From Coffea arabica (lineage: Eukaryota > Streptophyta > Magnoliopsida > Gentianales > Rubiaceae): DNA of 64,000 nt. Below are positions 1 to 13,900 of this stretch, piece by piece (within the stretch, counting starts at the first letter, position 1; every line of letters begins with the position of its first letter). The DNA lies in assembly GCF_036785885.1 (NCBI RefSeq), contig NC_092312.1, forward strand, positions 24,384,001 through 24,448,000. Reading direction: 5' to 3'. The position numbers and the translations under genes are program-made. The notes under the pieces are model-generated. The model was not told the DNA's origin and made no database searches. It was given only the letters and a program-made list of their open reading frames with translations.

Positions 1-1924
1 TTTGTCTTCATTTTACTTTGTTCCCTTTTTGTAAGATTTTTTTGTTATCTGGACTAGTCACAAATATTCATCTTTTATATAAGTTGTAATTAGCTGAACT
101 CAGAAAAGGTAGCATCCATCTTAGAAGCCCCATCTTTTTTGGGGAAAAAAAAACTTTGTTCAAAAGTCACTATGTGGAGTTCCTTACCTCTGAACAGCAT
201 CAATTTATTGCCCCATAGAAAAGGATAGTCATCAAGTTGGTGTGGAAGAAGAAAGGAGAAGGGAAACAAGAACGTCAACTGCAATGTATTCTGTTGATTT
301 AATATGAATGCTCAATTAGACTGCAGTCTGTATTTCACATTCCTAGAGTACAGGATTGTTGAGTTTTTGAGGAAAATATTATAACCTTCCAACTGAAAGC
401 ACTACACGAAAACAAAAGTGGAGGACTGGTGACATTTTACTTGGATTGGCTTTTGAGGTTACCACTCTTTCTCCAAACATGAAAACGGATTCATCAAATT
501 CCCTTTTTTGGTATTTTACATAAATCCACACATCAGTTTATAAATCTCTGGAAGTGCATGAAGTTGACTCTGTTAAAATGGTCTGCTTGGCAGGCTTGTT
601 TTTGGGCTGTTTTGGACAAACAAATTTGTTTCAAAATATCATCTGCAGTAACTTGCTAAAAAACGCCCTAAAACACCCAAAAACGTATACCCAAAAAATG
701 AAAAACCACCCCACCACTGCCACCCTTCTCCCCCCTTCCCTCCTCCTCCACCCACTTTGCCACTGCTCTCCTACTCCCCTTCTTTCTTCTCGACCACCTT
801 CTCCACCTTCCTGGGGAAGAGAGGGACGAGGGCAGCAAGATTGGGGGGAAGTGGAAGGGATGGGGAGGGGAGGTGGGTGGCAGGGAGAAGAGGGAGGTGG
901 CAGGTTGGTAGGAGGAGGTGGGAAGGGAGAATAGGAGTGGCCGGGGAGGGGGGGACGGAGAGGTGTTTTGGACAAACACCAATATTTCCCAAAAACAATT
1001 ACCATTATCTACAGTAGATTCCATTTAAATGGACCTGTAGTATTACTGGTAAGGTTGGTAATGTTGAATCCATGAAAATTTTAAGTTGTGCAGTTTGAAG
1101 TAAAAGAAACTGTTCCCTACCCGAAATGAAGACATTTCATTCAGGATATAGGGATTTCTTCGGATGCTTCCTCAAATATGATGAGCCAATTTCACATAAA
1201 ATGACAAATTTTTATTTTCAAAATCTTGATAGATCCCATTTAGGAGTTGTGAAAATATACCTTGAGTTTTAGTTTGTCTGTATCTCAAAAGAGTGAAAAG
1301 TTTTACCTTGAAAAGATAGTTGAAATTTGAATGTTGCTGTGGAGAAAGGGAAAAGAAAAGAATCATTGGCATATGTCTTCTGGAGCTGTTTGCTGGACAT
1401 ATTGCCTTGTGACAAAGTCAAACATTTCTTTTCTGCTGCTTTTTGTATTGTACTTGAATGCTCTATTACATGCTTCAAACACAGAAAGCATATTAGAATT
1501 TTTCTTTCTGTGTAAAAATGGAGACCAATTATAGCCCCATTCAATACATATCTAGTCAATTACTAATGGAAGTTATCTGTTGATGGTGACAAGCCTTAAA
1601 CCTTGTCTTTTCAAGTTAAAACCATTCCTTTGTAGCCAAATAAAGTATCAAAATATTGATGGCATGACTGATCTTCAAATCGAAATTGAGTTTGTCCTGT
1701 TAAAGGTAGATACTTCATATGGTAATGCATACCATCTACAATAGTACATATCCACTTGTAACTTTTATTAGATGTGAAATGTTTGGACTTCCTCTGATAC
1801 ACAAGGACAACTTCATGCTAATTTATGAAGTTCCATATACTCTTTCTTGACTAGATACAATGGTAGTTTTATGTCAAATATTTTCCTCTGAGGATTGTGT
1901 TTGAAAGGTTCATGTATGCTTCAG
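1..1924. other. Upstream intron or non-coding flank with a C-rich/G-rich tract
   Basis: No exon with convincing coding content was found here. It probably is an intron of the gene whose exons begin at 1925, since that exon starts at an acceptor (ttcag) rather than a start codon. Positions 690-800 are strongly pyrimidine-rich and 820-960 strongly purine-rich on the same strand, so the two halves could pair. The short word TGTTTTGGACAAAC occurs on both sides (about 608 and 963). This suggests a transposon-like insertion, but I could not fix its ends. Confidence 0.4.
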
Positions 1925-4900
1925 ATTGCAGAAGATGAGAAATACATCTTTATGTCATCAATGCTGGGGTTGTTGGCAGAGTATGGCATTTGGCCTCGTG
2001 TTACTAATGCATTTACTCTTACGAACAGCATTAAGGTATGTACTAGAGCACGCAGATAGTTATATGTTATTAGTATGTGTTTTACTTGATCCTACAGTAA
2101 AATTTTAAATTTTAGTTTCATGTTGCCTTAGAAATGTATTCCTGATGGGAAGCTATTGTTTTAGTTAGAGATCTGTCTTTCTGGCTATTTGCCCATAAAT
2201 TTGCCCTTAATTAATGATTATTCATAGCTCATTTTTAATGACTGAATTACCACCTCTTCTGTAAGCTTAAGCTGTTAGACAGAAGTGTGACTTTTTGGAC
2301 TTTAGCACTCTATCTAATATTCTGCGTTTTGAAGCAGAATTTGAATAATTATAATTATAATAAGGGGATGTTAGCTTTGATTTGCAAATAATATGAAGAT
2401 GATATTAATACTGTTTGATCATATGACAAGTTTAATCTTTTGAGATGTTGCAATTTTGTTTGTGATTGAAATAGACAGTTTCTTGACTACTAATGCTGAA
2501 ATAGGTCTAAAATTTTCATCTTGGTTTTCTTAATTAAGTATTTTCTTACTGGTACACTACATATGACTGCAAGACATTTCATGGGAAGGGGGCCACAACT
2601 TCAAGTGAATATAGCCAGAGACTGCTGGTATATTATTGGTAGCTGATATTGTTGCTTGTAGCAAAATATCCTTTCACTTTGGCAGAAGCATGCTTCTTAT
2701 GTTCATGTATCAGAATCAGTTTGTGGGATCTCCAAGCGCCGGAAAGCCATGTAAATCGAGGTTATAGTATTTAATGTTGATCATGGTGCTCTTCTGGGTT
2801 ATAGCAATCAATGAATGCAATGTGCTTAGTTTTGTATATGGGTAGGCTTCTGCGGAACTTAAGAGAGGAAGCATAAACATTAGAATTGAGGATGAAACCT
2901 AAAAGAAGAACTTTAAAGGATCTTGGATGTGAATTTTTAAATTGATTAGTTTGAAAGGCAGAATCTGTCTTGTGTAAATTGTCCTTATTCCAGCTTAGAA
3001 AATGCTCATGTTCTTAATGTGTTAAAGCCAAATTATGTGGGAACCACAAAAGGCTTTGATTGAACAGCGTCCAAAAACTGGGGATTAAAGTGCATCAAAA
3101 TGGATGGCCTGCAATAACTAGTACTTAAGAGGAGAAGGTTCAGTGAAAAAGAAGTCATGCATTTTGTGCTTTGAGCTCTTACCAAATTAAGCAGTAAAAG
3201 GAAGAAGACTACACAACAGGATAGAGAAAATGTAGTATTTTTACCTGGGAAGGGAAAGGAAATCAGAAAATGACAATTTAAACTCTGGTAATTTGACTCC
3301 ACTGCACATAATTGAATGCTCATATGGGTTTTCAAAGACTCAAAGTCTACCAAAATATAATGAAACTATTAATAGAGAGACTACGAGTCCTGAATAAGAT
3401 AAACCAGTATCCAACCATCAGAACCAACACAATAAAATAATCTGATCAAGACCCTTGAATAGCTTACTCCTAATTCATGGACAGTAATCTTGGAAATAGG
3501 GAGTACATAAAAGACTCAAAGGAGACAGTTTCAGTCTTAACATGAGAAAACTCAAACTGAAGCATCTTGCATGTACACCTGTGCCTTTCCCTTGCATGTG
3601 CATCCTGCATCCAAGCAAATTTGTTTGGGATTATTTTTCTAATCGTGGTATATGGAACACTTCAAAACTGATAATCATATGAGTAATAGCATAAGGGGCC
3701 ATATATATTTACAGATTAGCAATTCATGGTTTTGCAAGCATTTCAGAAGGATATGGTACTTGAAAGAACAAAAATTGAAGTATGTGATTTGCGTACTTGC
3801 AACTATTACAAGACCTTGTTATTCTGAATCACTTTTTATTAATTTAATTTAACAAGGAAATTTAGTCTTTGTCATTTCTGTGCCTCAAAATGCTGCCAAA
3901 TGGAATATGCATTCCATCAATGTTCCTTGCCAGAGTATCAAGAACTTTAATGAACGGTTTAATGTTATCAGTTGGCTTTCTTCTTTTATTTTGGAGTGGA
4001 GAAGGGTAACTTTTATGCATCTTTATCTATGATATGCACGCCATACTATTAGTGCAGCTATGGTATGCATATCGAAATTGACTTTATCCCTTAATCATTG
4101 TATTGGTCATTTGCACACTAAAAATGGCTATTTGGGCTTTTTCTCGATGGCTTCTGCTTCTTCCCTAGTTGATTATGGAAAAGTGATTCTTGGGAAATTT
4201 GTTGAAAGAAATTGAAATCATGCTTTTGTTGTTAAAGTTTGTCAAAGTCAGTTAGCTGTTTCGATCGAAAACTCCTAAAGGCATTTATAATCTTTTATTT
4301 CTCTTATATATGTTTTAAATTTTCCTTATTTTATGTATGCTTTTGATGAAAAATTATGCTGAAATTTTGTAATTTAGTCTTTTACCTTATGGCTACCTAT
4401 GCAGATTAGGAAAGGATATGCTGCTTGTATAAAAAATTCTTGTTAGTTTTGCAAATTTATAGATTTCAGGCTTATGGAATCTCATTTTTTTGCAGCACTT
4501 GCATGATCAACTGCAATCGAAGATTAAAACTTCACATGTAAGATTTTTGCTTGTGAGTAGTAATTGCAATTTTCTTTTGTTACTGAATGATAATATAAGA
4601 TTATATGCACAAGCATGATCTAAATTTAAGATTGTACGCAATTTTGTTGATAATCATGTGAAAATTTCATGCTTATTTCTGGATCAAGGATTTCACATGT
4701 AGTCCTGTTGTTGAGAAAGAAAGTTTGTTTTGTGTTGTCTTCGACTTCGTACTGTGCTGAAGAATTTGATATGAATAATATTGTGCTAAACTTTTCTACA
4801 CTTGTTTCTCATCCTAAAACCAGTACTCTGGTAGTGAAAATTTATATAAACTGTTAGGGAAACATAGGTGTATTTTGTCCCATCTTGCTGTTGATACATG

Positions 4901-7900
4901 TGTTCCTTAGCGGCTTCACCCAACATGCTTTGTATGATTTCTATTCTCTCCTTTCCTGGTGGAGATACTCTGTTTATTTTCCTTTGCTTTGATCTGTTGT
5001 GGGTTGTTACAGATCCCAGTTAAGTGGGTTGATATGCAAAATTATGCACTATAGATGGCCTTCTTTTTCCTTCATAATCTAAATTCATCTTACAGAACGT
5101 AACTTTTCACTTGTAGTATAAATGATCAACCTCATATATCTCTTGGCGCAGGATAAAATTGAAGAGCTAAATGCAATAGCTGGAAATCATACTGGCAAGG
5201 AGAACCCTAGTGCTGGCCCCATTATGGGTCAATTTCCTAACAGTTCCATGGTAAACAGAGTTCTTTTTCATAGTTTACTCAAAGAAGTGTAATTCTGCCT
5301 TTTCTTTCTCCCTAGGGTAAGTTATGCACTAATTTGGATGTCCTTCGTTTCAAGGGCATGGGTGGATCTTCTCATCAAAACCACTATTTAGATGGACATC
5401 AAATGGAGCCAGCTGATGGTGTACCGACGTACATGCAAGAGAATGATCATCAACAAACTGGAAGTTTAATGCTTAATCATGGAATATATGGTTCACGGAG
5501 TGCAGATAATCATTCAAAACTTACATCTGATAATGATAGGCAAGTCTGGGGTTCTGCAGGCTTACTAATTTGGTCAGAATATGCTATGAAAATCTAATGT
5601 TGTTCTCACATTTTGCAACATATCGATTTGACTGGTTCATGTTATGCTTCGTTCTTTGGTTCTTTGGTTGTTTTGTTACATGAAACCTTAAAATTGTGAC
5701 CGCCAACTTCTTTGAAGCATTGTAAAACTGTGAATAGTGTGCTTCTTGGAAATAGATGAAGTTGCCATGAATTTTTATTACTTTTCAGCCATAGTCAATT
5801 GCACAATCTAATTGGGTATTTCTCCATCAGAATTTTATTGTAAGCAGTTTCTCATTGTCAGCCAAGACTTTCAAAGATTTTTAGTGTTTGTAAGTCTGAT
5901 TTAATTTTACATACTTGTGGAGGCAGAAAAAGATTATTACTGGAGATATCTCTTTCCTAGACACAAGAATCAGTGCAACTTACATGTTTAATATTTGTTG
6001 TAATGCCTTCAGTATAGACCGCTGCATTAATGTAAACATTCTGGCTTTCTTATTATTTGCATTGTCAATGTCTGAACCTAAAAAGTTAGACTTCTGTGTG
6101 CTGCATCAGCCCCAAAGGAGTACATCATCAGATGCTTGGTTTCCAAGATAGATTGATAAAGTATGCCTACAATATGAGCAGAAATTTTGCTGCTTTGAAC
6201 ATCAAGAAGCTGAGTTATTTACCTTGCAGATGTAGCTTTTTAATTAGATTAATTTTACTCTTGTTGATTGATTGATTTATATTTCCCATAAGCCATGTGT
6301 TGAAATAGATATCTTTTCATGATTAGACATATTGTAGATATGACCTCCCTGTATACATATTTTTGTCTGCATGTGCAAAAGAGGAAGAAGACATTTTATA
6401 GATAAGCCATTAGATGTCTGGTAGATAAGCTTTGACTTCCCCATGCATATATTTTACCCATTAGTGTGAAATAGGAAGAAGACAAATCCATATGGCTTTT
6501 CCCGAGCTAGTGCATTCTAGTGTGCAACAAATTATTGTTGCTCTGTTGCATTGTGATTAGAAACTGTAGAATTAAATAGCTAGTTTGATTATTGACAATT
6601 TTCAACTTGTAAGTCTGCCCGATTTAGTTGATTCTTATAGTATTATTTAAAGGTTTAAAGAACCTGAGAACTGGTTCAGGCTGAACTTTTTGTATCAGGT
6701 TTTTGTTTTCAACCAGCTTGTCATTCTTATATTATCTGGTGGTCCTTTTTTTTTTGGCATTTCCTACTGGATAAATGCTTCTTCCTAACAGACACATTTG
6801 CAGGGGTGTTGTAGGTTCTGAGGTAGACAATATATTTGACAGAAGTGGCATAAATATGAGACCAGATGAAAATGATCAGTTTTACCACTCTCCTAGAGTT
6901 GGTTCTTTAACTTCAGAAGGTAATACATGTTTTAGTCTGTATTCTTAATGATGGATTTCCTACAAAATCTAATTTTGTTTTTGGCACTAGGAGAGGGTCC
7001 TGGAATAGAAGGCTTTCAAATTATTGGAGATGCTAAACCTGGAGGAAAGCTTTTAGGCTGTGGATATCCTGTTCGTGGAACTTCTCTCTGTATGTTTCAG
7101 GTAAATATCATTCAAGGTTACTTCAGAAGATAACAACTTTTTTATTTTGTTGATATAATGTTATTATTTTTTAATTTCTTATTTAATCATTTCTCTTTGC
7201 ACCAGTGGGTTCGTCATTATCCAGATGGAACTAGGCAGTACATCGAGGGTAATCGTCATTTATCAATTAGGCCTTCTCTCGCATATTAATTTTTCTCAAA
7301 AAAAGAAATTGCAATTAATTATAATCTATAGTTTTATTCTGCACTCCTCGTATATTCACATATCAACAATAGAAGTGTTCCTTAGATATGTCATATTTTT
7401 CTAATCAGGAGCCACCAACCCAGAATATGTAGTTACAGCTGATGACATCGATAAAGTTATAGCTGTAGAGTGCATACCAATGGATGATCATGGACGCCAG
7501 GTTCTGCTTGACCTTTGTTTTTTTTTTTTTTATATATATGTTTATGAAGTTATTTTCCTTTGTTGCTTTAGAGTGTCTAAACTGCGGGTAATAAGTTCTA
7601 ACTGCATGTTTTGCTTTCGAGTGGTCTCAGACATACCAATACATCCATATATTTCTGGTACAAAATCTTCAATTATTCAAGCTTGACCTTCTTAGAAATG
7701 TTTCTTACCTTGTGTCCAAGTACCTGCACTGATTTGCTGTTGGAGAAAACTTAATGATCAAATTTGGGGAGAAGAGTATTTAAAAAGATCTTCAAGAATT
7801 TGTTGATTATTTGATAAGCAAATTAGTCAGAACTTGTTCATCTAGTAAAATTCTTTTCTGAAATTTTATGGGCTTAGCACTTGAAAGTTGTGGACTCGAT

Positions 7901-10900
7901 CTCATAATTTGTTGATACACGTTTACTTGGTTATAGTGAAGCCCAGGGATAACACTCAGGTTCAGGTTTAGCTTTCTGCTACTTGTACAAAGAAAAGAAA
8001 GAAAAGATTATAGGAAATCTTGGGCATGTTGGTAATCAATATTCTTTGAAGGATTTTTTTGAGATAACTTAGATCATCCTTTAAATTTGTTGTTTATTTT
8101 TGTTTGGGTAAATTACACTTTTCTCTCCTGTCATTTAGCGCTTTTCACAATACCCTCCTCTGGTTTAAAAGCTATATTTAACGCCTCATTGTTTGGGCTA
8201 AAGTCTCAAAGTGATGGAAATTGTCCTCTGCAGTGGAACCAGCTGGAATGTCTAGATTACTTTCACTTAAAACTAAAATGATTGAAGTGGTCAAGCTATA
8301 ATGTAGTATGGGTTGTCAAAATCTATACATAACCCCCTCTGCGGTTAACAAATAGTTTCTATCTTGACATTGGGGTACTTTTGACTTTTTTGTCAGAAGG
8401 CAATTTCTGTCACTTTTACACTTTAGTACAAACCATGGGGGGTTTATGTATAGCTTTGGAACCATAGGAGGGTTATGTGAAAAACTGATAGACCCTTCTT
8501 GTGTTACTTTAGTTACAGCAAATAAATTGAACCAATTCAATAATTTGAAGAAGTTCTAGACTGTTCAACTTTCTCATACAGCCATGCTGTTTCTTTTTCT
8601 AATTCTGATCACGCCATGATTGCTTAGTGAATTTGACCATTGTTTATTAGAAATCTAGGTGGCTTTCATCTCAATTTTTTATTATTGTGGCACATGCATG
8701 AATACTCATCTTTAAGTGTCAGTCTGTTGTCTTCTTGACGTTTCACAAGCCATCTTTTTTTTTTTTTAATTTTAATCAGGGAGATCTTGTCAGGCTATTT
8801 GCAAATGATCAGAACAAAATAACATGTGGTAAGTTCAGTTACTTTAATTAACAGTTGTATGGTTGATGCTTGAAATATCAAATTGACATGGTGGTTCGTA
8901 TTCTCATTTTTGTGTTCTCATGGTCCAGAAAGCTACACAGTTCTTACAGTATTTGTTCCTATAACTTTTTTTTGGTATCTTTTATCTGATAAAACTGAAC
9001 TGGAATCCTGCCCATCCTCTTTCTTTTAGTGGTATTTGATTAAGGAATATAGTTTTAGAACTCAAAATTGTTCTTTTAGTTCATTAAGCATGTCCCTTAT
9101 AAGTCTTATCTAAATGAAAACCATCAAGTATAAGGAACCCAAGATGCTCAATAGTAGAGGTAAGGTTGTCATGGCTTGTCCTTGTAATCTCTACTCAAAG
9201 CTAATATACGTATATTGATCCAATCCAAACCAACCTCCAGGACACGATGGTAGTTATTGATTGAAATGTCAATAGTGGCAGGTTAGCTAATTTATGAAGA
9301 ATTTAAAGGACATTACACCAGACCCACCATTAAGCTTGGTATATAGCACAAAATGAAATTTTTTGGCCAGATGATTTTATGTTTCACTCTTTCTGACTAT
9401 GAAAATTAATTGTGTCAGTGATGTAAGAACTTTAAAGAGGCTAATACATTCGATGCAGGAAATCTGTAAACAGGCTGATACATTTGATGCAGGAAAGCTG
9501 CAAAAGAATTTAATTCAGTCTTTGATTTGTATTAATCCCTATTCTAAATAAGGTTGAGACAATGTACTCTGTTCTTGAATATATTAAAAGCTTCCTGAAA
9601 AGTAGAAGAAGCCTGTAATCATGTGTTCTGCTTAACCTCAAATAATATATCTCCTAACTATGTAAATTTAAAAAGTAATCAACTACTGATGTTTATGTAA
9701 ATAATACTTGAACACATACAACTAGCCAATTCCTTTGAGTAATTATTCTAGTTCCTGTCAACATTCGTTGACAAATTTGGTCTAGTTTGGGCAATCAAGT
9801 TTGGATCGTGTGATAGTTTCAACCAGAAACAACAACCTTGAAAAGAGATAGAAATGTCATGTATTATTTGCAAGGAATCATGCGAAGCGCCAAAATTGCA
9901 ATTCTTTCTCTCTCTCTAAAATGAGAAGCTACCTAGACCTCGTAGTTTGTATTTTAAAAAGCCCAACTAATTTTCATTCTAGAGTTACCAAAAGAACTGT
10001 CAAGAGCCCTAAATTTCTTCAGCATGTAGATCTTAATGCTTTTACAAGAAGTCAATTAAGTCATTACCTCCAAGAGGTGTCAATTATTTTAATTTGACTT
10101 GTTTAGATGCTTGCAGAAGAAAATTGCTTAGCAAGTGTCAATTCGGTTTGGAACATTTTACCTTATTGTTTCTGAATGTTTATTTTCATATGAAGTTTTA
10201 GAATATCTCATCATGCTTTGTAGTTACCCATGAATGCATAATTACAGTTTTGCAACTACATATATTATATTTTCCAGTTGCTTTTAGCAGTTTAACATCA
10301 TCAAGTTTTTGGTAAGTGGACTGTGGATATTTGTTTGCATAAGCATCAGTACAGGACATTCTTTGGTTGCCTGCTCATTTCTCTGCAATACTTGCTGGCA
10401 AATGATACCTTTGGCTTTTGCAGATCCTGATATGCAACTGGAGATAGACACCCATATTTCAAATGGCCAAGCGACATTCAATGTTCTAATGCTTGTAGGT
10501 TATATATAATTTGCAAATATCAAACTCATATTTATTTACCTACTCATACTGTTCACTTGTTAGACACCACTTATCTAATTTTGGATCTAATTTATAGGAT
10601 TATAGGTGCTAGTTTGTAGGTTTATAATTTGTACTCACCTTTTTAGATGCATAAACACAGAGTGATTTGTGGATTATTATCAATATCAGGAAAGGTTTAC
10701 ACCAGTAATAAGTGAATTAGAAAGGCCTCTAATGGTGTAATAGTTATTAGTTGCTTACTCCTAATGTACAGTCAAATAGTGAGTGCACCATATCATACTT
10801 TCCATATAGTAATGTTGCAATAGATTTTGCAAATGGAGTAAAAGATTTTGAAAGGAGCAGATAGCATGTAGCATCTTGAAGTTGTAATGTTAACCAAGGC

Positions 10901-13900
10901 ACTCTTCCCTTTATTTGGCTCCCTTTCAAATATTTGTAGTCATGTGATTATTACTCTTTTTGAGTTAAAATGGACCATCCATTGCTGAGAGGCATACAAT
11001 GAAATAATGAGATGTCCTTCCCCACTGTTATATTTGTATCTTTTCTGTGAAATTGCTGCCTCGTCCGCCTGGTTGTCCACCTGGAAAAAAACAAGAGATC
11101 CTACATGCCCTCTTCGCTTTTTCTGCTTTAGAAGTATTATCTACATGAGCAATTATTAAATCTTTATTTGCGGCAGAATAAATCACCAGCATCATCCCCT
11201 CATGCATGATTAATGTTGCTACATATAAAATTACCAAAAGTGATAAGATCTGGAAATTGTAAACCTTAAAAAGATGAATAAACTGATTATGATTGTGTTA
11301 AATTCTTAGGAGTTGTGAGTACTGCAGATAATTCTATATTTGTTACCCTGCCAAAAGATAGCTAAACCTTGACTATGTATGTTGTTATTAGCAACTTAAA
11401 TTATTTTTTATTTAGCTATAAAGATATTTAGCATTAATCATCCAATTTGCAAACAGATAGATTCTTCCGAGAATTGGGAACCGGCAACCATATTTTTGAG
11501 GCGATCAAGTTTCCAAGTCAAGGTTCACAGAATGCAGGAAGTGGCAATTGCAGAGAAATTTTCCAGAGACTTGTCGGTAATGCTTTTTACTTTCTAACAG
11601 TTTGGACAATCAAGAATCTAATACTCATATTGGGGATTGTTTTTATCTGGACCTGAATTTCATTTATGGAATGCAAATACATTTAAGCACTTTTTGGAAT
11701 GACAGTGTTTCACTTTTTTAAGCAATTATATGTATGCAGAGAAGTTTTATAAATGCATATTTGCCTATGTTGATCATTTGATCCATTTGGGTTCCTATAG
11801 ATGATAATTGTGTCCCAAAAGTGAGTTGATTCCCTACTCAATTAAGCTTCTCCCTTACTCAAGTGATCTGTCAAAACAATTGTGTGCTGAAGTTTAAATT
11901 TGTCAGTAACTTTGCATGGCCAGCTAAAAGTGGGCTTTTTAGACAAGACAAGATTGTCGTCACTTTACATTGGCCTCCAACATTAACTGATGGTGTAGTG
12001 ATACATTAAAATTAAATTGTACTTGATTGTTGTGGAGTGACTGTATTAGTGAGAATAATGTACATGACTACCAGTATTTATTAGTGATACCTTGTTATGT
12101 ATTTTGATTTTGTGATTATTGGGTTTAGATTTGGAATATTCTCAGGGATAACAAACATATCAACAGCATTGCTCTCTTACCTTTTGCAGGTTAAAATTCC
12201 CAATGGGGTCTCATCACAGTTTGTTTTAACATATTCTGATGGTTCTTCACATTTTTTCAGCACAAACAATGATGTTAGGTATGCACCATTATAACTTTCT
12301 AACTTGCCCTGCGTTACTCTCATAAGTGGTAATTATGCATGGTGTTGTGGGGTACATGAATCCTTTTTCATAGGTTTGCACATGGAACTTCCCATTTAGT
12401 TTTACTATGTAACTAAGAACTTAAAAGCTCCTCTCTATGATATTCACAGGAGGACCTTAGTGGGGCCACGCTAATGTACATTCAGGATTTTGGAAAAAAA
12501 AAACTTTCTAATGATTTTCCATTTTCCTGGTTGATTGTATGTAATTGTATGTGTTTTAATGTTTATGCATAGACGTACAAGAAATAATAGCAAATATGAT
12601 GATGAGCAACTTCATACATATCCTCTGAGTTGTGCAGCATTATGCCTAGAGTTCCTTCCTTCGCCCCCCCCCCCCCTCTTTTTCAGAGAGTCATCTTCCT
12701 TAAAATGTGTGCAATAGGTGTAACTCTTCCTTTGGCTTCCCAATTGGGGTTGGGCCTAGTATAGCCGTCACTTGGAGCTCGTTTCTAAACATCAGGATAT
12801 TTACCTAAACAGAACAACTACTGCTTAGTGAATAAATTAGCTCATTTAGGGAGCTCAAAATCAGCTTCCAAGTTACATAGATTGCTGAGCAAGCAATGGG
12901 CATGGCTACAAAAGCTTGATGCTATGATCTTTGAGCCAATTTAATTGTATCATCTTGTGGGAGGTTCCAAGCTGCTAGCTCTGGAATAATCTTGTTTTCT
13001 CCTTGTAGAGTTACTAACAATTCGATAAGGAGTGCCATTTTCGAGCTCTGTAAATGAATGTCTTTTGTTCTTTTTCTTTCCCTGATTTTATGGCTCAATT
13101 ACAATGGAAGGAATCACTTCTGCATAATTTGATTAAATTTTAGTGCCTTTTTTTTCACCGAATTAATAGTTTACTACAGCTATACTAGAGTAACTGCACG
13201 CCTCATGTTTTCTTGGTGTGTATTGCAATGTATGATGTGATGCCATTTCTTTCTGGCAGAATGCGTGATACACTAGCATTGACAATAAGAATCTTCCAGA
13301 CGAAGGTATGCTTCTCTGCAGATAACATCATTTGTACTTTTGGAATCTAGAAGTCTCTTTTTGTTAAAGATCCTTGGTATTTTCTCTCTTTAATCAAGGA
13401 TTTTTATCTTTGTGTGATGTAAGTGGTTTTGTAGTTCCTTATGTTCTTGGATAGTGAGTAAGTTTTTTGTTGTTATGTACTCTAGACTCGGGAAGATATA
13501 AGCCAATACACAAGCAAACTGATGTAGTTCCATTTTTATCTTGTTAGATGCAACAGTAAGCTGCAGGAGAATAAATAATGAAAATATTAAGTTTTTTTAA
13601 TCTTAAAATCCACCTAGTTCGAGAGTTTACTTGGCTACCTATTTTATTAAACAGTTCCAAGTTTGAAATCCCAATACAAAAAGTTAAAAGTCTATATAAA
13701 TCAAGCAAAAGTTTTCCAAAGTTTGGAGACGAATTGAAATCAAAAGTATAGCAGCTTCTATATGCTGAGTCTGCTGACAAGAAAAATTTTGGGATCAAAC
13801 CAGCTTCCCTGTAAAATTGCATCTCTCCAAATATGAGAACGTTGAAAACATCAAAAACATTGAACAGAAAACCCAAGTGAAAGTTAGGTTTTCTTTTTCT

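Noticed and set aside
554..1024. Overlapping Pro/Gly/Ser-rich open frames on both strands
   Set aside because: They come from the pyrimidine/purine-rich block; the composition alone keeps all frames open and there is no domain.
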